The notes beneath the pieces were generated by a model that did not search any database, was not told where the DNA came from, and was given only the letters and a program-made list of their open reading frames with translations. This document shows, piece after piece, positions 55,601-62,600 of a stretch of DNA of 64,000 nt. Position 1 is the first letter of the stretch. The number at the start of each line of letters is the position of its first letter. This DNA is from Flavobacteriaceae bacterium (GTDB lineage Bacteria > Bacteroidota > Bacteroidia > Flavobacteriales > Flavobacteriaceae), in NCBI GenBank assembly GCA_027490305.1, contig JAIXYI010000049.1:1-64000 (forward strand), given 5' to 3'. The position numbers were made by a program, and so were the translations under genes.

Positions 55601-55802
55601 TCATACCCTGACCCTCGAGGCAGGAGCTGCGGTCATGCGAGACGTGACGATTTTCGACATCCGTGGTCGCCTGGTGTATACGCGACCGGACGTGCAGGCA
55701 ACAACGGTACGGTTAACCGACCTGAAAGCGGAACGCCAAGTGTTGTTGGTGCAGGTGAGGATGGAAGACGGAGCGGTAGTTACGAAGAAAATAGCCTACT
55801 AA
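46698..55802 (+). CDS. giant T9SS-secreted surface protein with beta-helix and Ig/PKD-like repeats (copy 1)
   Basis: ~3030 aa; repeated N-x-I beta-helix patterns, CxGGSVTLTASGATTYSWSPSTGLS modules, C-terminal T9SS sorting domain. Confidence 0.9.
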   Translation: MNIFYAFDPKKKWLCWIMAVFFSGSVPVFAQTNSITESYAFLRVNGSNLTLDMQATTSLQDLNGLNLGTFAIGTHSLVVRGGQQRTSKCSGGTVTASRFLWRVWATASGPSGAFTTIDLTTVIDEPGGCGGNQSWQSTSGTYDLIGNLMPGNYTLEAYTAADGSPSNLIANNGGANYRATFTVAVDSSKPVLVTSSSASNPLIRAVPNLGTAFLLVNQRSVTDAITIYIAGNTTESSVARLYGSTASAGDYTSVSIRPYGGAARTVAGNIAGQMIVLDGADFVTFDGLNTDGNSLTLRNSSTSFLPGTSTLEFVNDARWNTIANCNISGSSTTALTLPGGTICFGAGTSSGNSNNTISNCNIGPAVSVLPTKAIYGGGSGISNAYVTLTNNNIFNFFSASSDSSGIYVAGGCDLWTIENNRFYQSVARTFSGNALNCAINIAGNTSGISGFNITGNIIGYANASQSGTYTLSGGAGRFMGIFCNTVVTPLYPSSITSNTIAKVSLTGVTSSGTGNATPFAGIVTGAGKISVNANMVGSMLAGSLTFATTNPSDTEIYGICALAYEDFTSNANQVGGITASNSAVGQRFGLRGISCFQIGGSVFWSASANVIGGTTANSLQNNSLSDMAYVHGMSALTPTATLTDNTIRNLTGAGGIQIGAFTSVAGIYCENALNQIVSRNTIFALTNTNTTKATPISGIQFSGNSGNIIDRNFIYRLKAASESANVTGIFVTQGSNTFRNNIVSLGVGISTSMIFVGINEYGGNNNFYHNTIYIGGTATSGTSQSFCLTSTLGSGTHDVRNNIFSNVRTTTGFSGLHSGVIIPGSAPNPPGYTLDYNLYFVAVGNFVGIRGTVAGIDLGTWQAQSGQESHGNLSNPQFVAPTATVPNLHVKNTAATRIESRGIPLAGITDDFDGEIRSTLTPVDIGADAGVFIAVDTTAPVITYTPFPYGTVGGTRTVSGITITDDVTGVATASGSRPRLYYKKSTDPNTASGWKYVEAADGSSYDFTINYSLLASGGVSGGDVIQYFVVAQDKQSTPNVSISGGTWAVASSSVNLGTAQFPIGGTLNSYVIKDFITGNKTVCPSGCDFSSLTNEGGAFVKINASEMAGSVQLLITGNLTAETGTHALDEFIGGTAGTYRVVIKPSGAARTISGNYAGGLIRLNGADRVTIDGSLSSTTNSVCPPSRATRDLVIENTSTSAFASVIRLQNTTSSGGASNNIIRNCRIMGVAGTTPYGILCASNTASLLGSDHDNNSFINNEISRVKVGISTGGASLANKNTGTVISLNKMDAAAPDNLTTAGIIVLYDEGAVISGNTIGHVQRVSGSKAVGISLGMPEVANNYLSTGYQEVTGATVSNNLIYDIEHTGGWDAYGIVIGAISESGTNPNKVWNNSISGIRSKATPQSATFGIYVGANLGATQIYHNAISLFGTTSDSTNSYGIFVDNADPTVDIRNNIIVNKGTALSSGKQYGISFTSGTFTNVTSNNNDIFVTADGNHFAIGTGSATTPTGASLSSWTTATGKDAASVSVDPSFTSDDDLRLLAVGANNALVNAGANLSATLATDMDCATRDTTPTLGCKQLTSIPICSGSNGGTATAVAPSLCNSSGQTTITATGFSTGSNTLYQWQYATTAAFTSPVNVGTASTSYADLSTGTITATRYYRLAVTCPSTSQTGYSTIATVLVNAPVVVSVTPSTLSTCVGGSVTLTASGATTYSWSPSTGLSATTGATVTASPTVTTTYTVTGNTNGCTATTTVTVTVVPVVSSPVVSSNSPICSGSSLNLTANPVYLQGYDLTAMSGQPYTSLTASNATAVTLTSGMGTISIPSFRFNNVAYTQARVSETGVLVFGTNTGTVNSGNSSLPATVISGTGNSQAAICAHWDLNVSNVYSKIYTRTVGDEFIIAWNSYNGVGINFEIKLNTVTGAIHLVYSGAMNWGESATIGLNYGTTSGLQYSYNTTTSLNGQSLTFTPRQPTYSWSGPNGFTANTLNPVVTAAPTSAGGTYVLTATDPGSGCSASSSVTVVVKPTPEITISPSGPYCGSGATTLTASGATTYTWSPATGLTTTTGPTVTANPSVATVYTVTGTTDGCSASRSFTVFPGVSTVASSNSPRCSGDTLQLTTPTVTAANYIVDGFSNVSFVDISATGTDVPGTLGGDSNHNINFPNFVYNGVTYNTARVGNDGVVVLGTNTGSIVYSNSALPQGIGSSSSASTGLITTTGNSLAAICAYWDDLDMVAGVTSLKTQTVGDTFIIQWTDERRYGSTTNGTITFQVQLELSTGKIHIVYRDVTFNDGSGKGGSATVGLNFSATSALLFSHNTTAVADGQSLSFLPNTVTYAWTGPNGFTSTDQNPVIASATLANSGSYTVTVNNSATGCFGTATIPVVVSLTPQGGTLSGGGGMCFGAHASVLTLTGYTGTIVRWEKSETPYAEWTEVANTSPTLDPGILYNETKYRAVVQAGCGTVYSDESGFTFATTTWNGSGWTNGFPDGGKSVFFSADFTATSDIAACEVFIDSNAKVVFPATEPASSESVGSGFDLTANGVVLVAFGSLLFEQGSNLIQKDYTGPNSGNIKMKTNVKLWRQDYVYWGSPVDQDPFAMEFNAEGMPEPVTIGQTLRSFSPATLSQRFYTFDPVTNAFVSQFGPSEAIGVQNPATYTFENGKGYMVRAPNTFPNPPASPVGAYPVTQFSSQFVGVPHNGTITVPTTNGLSNAHLLSNPYPSPIQVLGPDGFLALNPGTIYLWTHHDQLPASSNYAMCNSFGSTAAYRGGVVPNGTIQVGQGFIFQNETGLPEVTFNNAMRTGNNEGQFFRKTNTASRIWLNIDNGSIRGNQMMVGYSDAATTDVDAGLDGLLMPNGTCISSLIGTSRYGIQARPAFTVNDIVPMGLRVVTSGSHTISLDHADGIFQQEQDIFLKDNQTGVVTNLKQSDYRFTSNAGDFDGRFQLQFVDLPPQARITTALDVVAYVDPTHTLTLEAGAAVMRDVTIFDIRGRLVYTRPDVQATTVRLTDLKAERQVLLVQVRMEDGAVVTKKIAY

Positions 55803-55807
55803 TAAAC

Positions 55808-55840
55808 AAAAAACGCTCCCAGTATCGGGAGCGTTTTTTT
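55808..55840. terminator. bidirectional Rho-independent terminator
   Basis: AAAAAACGCTCCCAGTATCGGGAGCGTTTTTTT between converging ORFs. Confidence 0.9.
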
Positions 55841-56483
55841 ATCGTTTCAACAGTTTGCATACAGCATTTCCAGTGTCTGAGCTGAGGTGCACCGCATAAA
55901 CACCCGGCGGCAGGGACGATACATCCAAAACGGTCTCATTGCCTTCGCGTACGGACGGAAGGGGAAGCCGTCGTCCCGACATATCATATACTACAACACG
56001 AGAACGTACGTCGACCGATGCGATGCGCACAAGGGTAGAGGCGGGGTTTGGATACAGGGTAAAGGCCGTGCCCGTTGGCGCATGCACCGAAAGCGGCGCT
56101 AATTCGGTCGTCACTGTGTTGGTTTGTACCGGGGCATTGAAATCAAAGAAAATAGCGGCGTCATTTTCAATCGTCGTCCCCTGGATAAAGTTCGATCCCG
56201 GTTTGACGCGATAGGCAATCCAACCATGGCTCGCGACGGCATCCTGGCTCGTCGCAGGCAGGTCGATGCCATCAAAGCGGAACGTTACCAGATTATCTTG
56301 ACGGGTGGTTTGGACGGGATGACTCGCACCTTCCACCGCGAACGTGCTCCAGTCAAGAAGGTCACTCAGGGCGTTTTCCACGCGCACATTGACCGCCTCT
56401 GCCGTGCCCGTATTTTCAAATCGTACGATGTAATGTAGCCAGTCGTCGGCCTGCTCCTGCGAGATAACCGCGCCTTCCAGCAC
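55839..56483 (-). pseudogene. N-terminally truncated DUF7619/T9SS sorting domain protein fragment
   Basis: LEGAVISQEQADDWLHYIVRFENTG... is the C-terminal portion of a larger family; no signal peptide; upstream edge abuts a duplicated regulator-gene fragment. Confidence 0.7.
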
Positions 56484-56542
56484 CTGGTGCGTTTTGCCAT
56501 CGAGAACAAGCTGATTTGATTAGCTGGTTCGCGTAGATAACT

Positions 56543-56598
56543 TCCTAAAATTACAGGAATTTATGTATTTCCGGCATACAGCCGATGGCGTACGTTTA
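56543..56598 (+). promoter_or_regulatory. putative promoter/operator of giant gene 2 (duplicate)
   Basis: CCTA-AAATTA-CAGG, TATTTCC-N18-TACGTTTA with the same spacing as copy 1. Confidence 0.5.
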
Positions 56599-56618
56599 CC
56601 GTTAAAAAACACGGTATT

Positions 56619-59600
56619 ATGGGTTCACCTGTACACGCTTCGATAAAAAGGCATTTGCCCCTGCTGGCGGCAGCATGGTTGTTGGCCGGCCTGCTTCCGA
56701 TTTTCGCCCAAACCAACAGTATTACAGAGAGTTTTCTGTCCCTGCGTATAAACGGTACGAATACCGTATATGACATGAATGCGGCCACCACAGCGCCCAA
56801 TTTTGAAGGGGCTAACCTGGGCACGTATCTAATCGGTTCCAACAGCCTGATTCTTCGCGGCGCCCTCCAACGGACGTCAAAATGCGCGGGAGGAACAGTG
56901 ACCGCTAGCCGTCTCCGGTGGCGCGTATGGCTAACGGCGAGTGGTCCTTCCGGTACGTTTGCGACCATCAATCTCACTACAGTGAGTTCTGAACCGGGCG
57001 GATGCGGAGGCAACCAATCGTGGCAGGCAACCGACGGCGCCTTTGACCTGGCCGCCAACCTCCTGCCCGGCAATTACACCTTAGAGGCCTTTACTGAAGC
57101 CGACGGCACACCGTCGAACCTCGTTGATAACAATGGTGGGGCCAATTATAAAGCGACCTTCACAATAGGTGTCGACACAACTAAGCCGGTATTGATCACC
57201 ACAGGCGCCAATACCCTAATCAGGGCGGCACAGAATCTGTTTGCTGCCTTCGCACTGGTCAATGCAGGGGCAGTTACGGGTGCGATTACACTTCGGATCG
57301 CCGGCAACACGAACGAGCCTGTTACGGCGGTTTTGTTTGCAAGTAACGGCTCTGCACCCAACTACAGTTCCATACAGATACAACCCTTCGGAGGGGTGGC
57401 CAGGGTAATTACAGGGAGCCTCGCAGCACCGCTGGTAGTACTCGACGGCGCCGACAACGTGCGGTTTGATGGCCTGAATACCGACGGACATGCGCTCACC
57501 ATTCGGAACAGCAGTACGTCTAACATGCAGGGCACCAGTACGATTACCTTTCGAAACGGAGCCGAAAACAATACCCTTACGAATTGTAGCATAATGGGTG
57601 CCTCAACCACACAATTGAGTCTCCCCGGCGGAACGATCGTCTTTACGGAAAGTACTTTTGGCAACGACGACAATACGATTTCCAATTGTACTATCACTTC
57701 TGTTGGCAGCAATCTGCCCACTAAGGCTATCTTTAGTGGCGGTTCGGGCATCAACAGTCTGTGCGCCATCACAAACAATAACATCTCCAATTTTTTCAGC
57801 CCATCCCAAGACAGCTCGGGCATCTTCATTGCAGGTAATTGCAGCAGGTGGACCATCAGTAACAACCGCTTTTTTCAAACATCGGCGAGGGTCTTCTCGG
57901 GCAATGCCTTCAATGCGCCTATCTATGTGATGGGGACATCGGGTGCTGTGGATGGATTTGTCATTTCGGATAACACCATCGGTTTCGGGTCCGCTTCGCA
58001 AACCGGTACCTACACGCTTTCAGGCGGAGGCGGTCGGTTTATAGGCATCCTATATAATTCGGTAACCGGCATCACGAATCCGTCGTTTGTTACCGGCAAC
58101 ACCATTACCCGTATCAGCCTGACAGCCACCGCTGCTTCAGGAGTTGGTCTTGCAACGCCCTTTGCCGGTATCATAACGGGATTAGGACAGGTTACGGTCA
58201 ACAATAACGTCATCGGCAATATGACGGCTACAGGTCGGATTACCGTATCCACAACGGGTATCAGTGATACAGAAATGAATGGAATCCACGCTTTGACGAG
58301 CTCCAGCGTTGTTGCGAACGGCAACCAGATTGGCGGTATATCGGTTTCGAATACAGGCTCGAACGCGCGCTTCGGTTTTATAGGAATAAGGATGACGCCC
58401 TCCTCCGGATCCGGAAACTTGACGGCGTCTTCAAACACTATCGGCGGTACGGTCACCAATTCGATCAGCAACAACGCCACTTCTACTTCAGCCTATATAA
58501 ACGGATTGTTATGTACGGCGGCTACAGCATCATTGACGGATAACGTCGTACGTAACCTTACCACCGCATCGGGTACCGGTAGCGGTGGCCTTGCCTCGGT
58601 TGCCGGTTTGCTGCTTCAGGACGGCAGTAATCAAACTATCTCCCGCAATACCATCTCGAATCTGAGAAACACCTTTACCGGTTCGTCGACCGTTGTGGTC
58701 GGTATCATTTTTTATGGCAACAGCGGTAATGTAATCGATCGAAATACCATACACAGCCTGTCTGCCGCCCACTCTGCGTCGTTTGTGATGGGCATATTGG
58801 TCGCTACGGGTTCAAACACCATCCGTAACAACATGATTACCTTGGGAAGAGGCGTAGCAGATCCGATGCTGCTTATCGGTGTCTACGATTATGGCGGTAA
58901 TAACAACTTCTATCATAACTCTGTATACATCACCGGGACAACGAGCGGCACCACAGAGACTTTGGCGTTCTTTTCTTTATCGGGAACGGGTATGCGCGAT
59001 ATTCGGAACAACATCTTCTGTAATATGCGTATGACAACCGGTTACTCGACCATCCACGGGGGCCTCCGACTGCCGGCGGACACCTCTAACTTTATCATGG
59101 ATCATAACCTATACGACCTTGCAGCCGGTAACTTCCTCGGGATGATGGGTTCCTACGGGAGTCTGTTTCTACCGGACTGGAAGAGTTTAACGGGTCAGGA
59201 AGAGCACAGCGTAACCGGTAACCCGCAGTTTGTAGCACCTACGTCCGCAACGCCTAACCTCCGTATAAAAACGGGAATAGGAACACTTGTCGAGCGTCGA
59301 GGCACCGCCTTGGCCTCGGTTACAGACGATTTCGACGGTGAGGTACGCGATTCTGCCACACCTGTGGATATAGGCGCGGATGCCGGCTTGTTTACGGCTA
59401 TCGATACAACGCCTCCGCTGATCGCTTATACGCCGGTGAATTACGGTACCGTCGGCAGCGGACGGTCAATAAGTGGTATTTCCATCACCGATGATGTATC
59501 AGGCGTAGCAAGTGACGCAGGTGTACGGCCCAGGCTGTATTTCAAGAAGTCGACCGATCCGAATACCCTGGCAGGCTGGAAATTCGTCGAGTCGACAGGA

Positions 59601-62600
59601 GGCTACGATTTCTTGATCCCCTACAACGTATTATCCGGCGGAGGCGTTGTGCCTGGCGATGTGATCCAGTATTTTATCATCGCCCAGGACCGGCAGACGC
59701 CGGCTAATATCTCGATCGCCGGTGGTACGTTCAATACAGCGCCTACAACCGTCGATCTGGGTGCGGCGCAGTTTCCGATTGGCGGTACGATTCATTCGTA
59801 TGTCATCAGGGACTTCATAAGCGGCAACAAAACCGTCTGTCCTTCAGGTTGTGACTTCAATAGTCTGACGAACACGAACGGCGCGTTTGATGTCATCAAC
59901 CGATCAGACGTGGCAGGATCCATGTCGCTTTTCATCTCTGGAGACCTTACAAACGAAACCGGAACGTTTGCCCTCGACGAGTTTAATCCGGGGACGGCCG
60001 GTACTTACCAGATCGTAATCCGTCCGGTAGGGGCACCCCGCATTGTATCAGGCAGTAGCCCAGAGGCACTCATTCGCCTGAACGGCGCTGATCGCGTCAC
60101 CATTGATGGTTCGCTCTCCAATACGAACAATACCCTTTGTCCGCTCAGCCGTGCATCGCGTGATCTGATCATTGAAAATCGGGCGACTTCGGGTTCCCCC
60201 TCAGTCATCCGGATACACAACGTGGGTTCGTTGGCGGGCGCCTCCAACAATACCATCAAAAACTGTCGGATCAGGGGAGCTGCCGGCTATACAGAGTATG
60301 GTGTCATTTCCGGATCGGCCAACGACGTAATCGGAACCGATCTCGACAATAACAGTTATATCAATAACGAGATCAGTCGCGTAGATGTAGGCATCAGTAC
60401 AGGTGGCGCCAGTCTTGCCAACAAGAACACGGGTACCATAATTCTTCTGAATGAAATGGATGCCGCTGAACCGGATAACATCCGTAGAGCCGGCATCGTT
60501 GTGTTGTATGACGAGGGCGCCGTCATCAGCGGTAATACGGTGGCACACGTGAAACGAGGTTTGGGCGCACGGGCGGCTACCGGCATTTCGTTGGGCATGG
60601 GGCTGTCAGCCAGCAACTATCGTGCAAGCGGTTATGAGGAAGTGACAGGTGCCACAGTAAGCCATAATATGATCTACGATATTGAAAACACCGACATTCG
60701 GGACTCGTACGGTATCTCAATTGGGGCCATTTCAGAATCGGGTACGAACCCTAACAAGATTTGGAACAATTCGATATCGGGAATCCGTTCCGGATCAATA
60801 TTCGGCTCTGCCACTTTCGGGATCTACGTAGGGGCCAATCTCGGGGCAACCCAACTATACCACAATACCCTTTCGCTTTTCGGCCCGACATCCGGCGTCA
60901 CAAATTCATACGGCATCTTCGTCGATAATGCTAGTCCCACGGTTGACATCCGCAATAATGTCATCGTAAATAAGGGTACGGCACTTTCGACAGGTAAACA
61001 ATTCGGTATTTCCTTCACTTCAGGCACCTTTACCAACATCACGTCGAATAACAACAGTATCTTCGTTACGTCCGATAGCACCCACTTCGCGATCGGAACC
61101 GGATCTGCGACCACCCCAACCGGTGCCTCGCTTTCGTCCTGGACGACCGCTACCGGAAAAGACGCCGCATCAGTGAGCGTCGATCCGAGTTTCACATCGG
61201 ACGATGACCTGCGCCTGCTGGCTGTGGGTGCCAATACGGCGCTCGTCAATGCAGGGGCCAATTTATCGGCGACCGTGGCAACCGATATTGATTGTGCAAC
61301 CCGCGACACGACACCGACGGTGGGTTGTAAGCAACTCACTTCGATTCCGGTCTGTGCAGGAGCCAATGGCGGTACTGCTATGGCCGTTGCACCCATCCTC
61401 TGTACCTCGAGTGGACAGACCACGATCAGGGCCACTGGTTTTTCAACCGGCAGTAACACGTTATACCAATGGCAGTATGCCACAACAGCTGATTTTTCCG
61501 CGCCGGTAAACATCGGTTCGGCTTCTACATCGTATGCTGACGCTTCAACCGGCCTGATCACCGCTCCACGCTATTATCGACTGGTCGTGACATGTCCGTC
61601 GACCTCGCAAACCGGTTATTCAACTGTGGCTTCTGTTGCCGTAAGCGACCCGGTTGTTGTGACTGTCACGTCTTCAGTTCCCACGATTTGTGCGGGTGGA
61701 TCTGTGACCTTGACGGCCTCGGGTGCCACGAGCTATACCTGGAGTCCTTCTATCGGACTTAGTGCTACCACGGGGACTACGGTAACGGCAAGCCCAACCG
61801 TAACCACTACTTATACCGTAACGGGCAATACCAACGGATGCACGAATACCGCTACCATTACCGTAAACGTGGTTCCGGTGGTTCCAAGTCCGGTGGTTTC
61901 GTCGAATTCACCTGTCTGTCCGGGCAGTCCGCTTAACCTTAATGGCGGTACGTATTTCTTGGATGGGTATGATATGAGTGTGACTACGGGTCAGACGTTT
62001 TTCGCTCTTAGTGAAAGTAATGCCACCGCTGTGGCGCTCACGGACGGCATGGGTACGATCACCATGCCGCCTTTCCGATTCAACAATGTGGTCTATACGG
62101 AAGCTCGGGTGTCGGTGAATGGGGTCTTGGTGTTCGGCGCGAATACGGGTAATGTTTCGTCTGACAATAGTCAGTTGCCGGCAACGGTAATCAGCGGCAC
62201 TGGAAACTCTCAGGCGGCCATATGCGTGCACTGGGGAGCCAACACGACGAGTCCTTCGTCCAAGATTTTTACCAAGTCAGTGGGGGACGAGTTTATCATC
62301 GGATGGAATAGTTTCATCGATGTCAACGCGAAGTTTCAAATCAGGCTGAATACCGTCACGGGCGCGATCCGACTGCTGCATTCGGGTCCGGTAAACTGGG
62401 GAGAGGGCGCAACTATTGGGCTGAATTACAGCGCAATGTCGGCTTTACAATACTCCTTTGACACAGGAGGAACACTTGATTCAGAAACTATTCGCTTCAC
62501 ACCCAGACAAGCAACATTTGCCTGGACCGGTCCCAACGGCTTTAGCAGCACTACCCTTAACGCCGTGGTAACTACACCAACGAGCCTGGCCGGAGGAACC

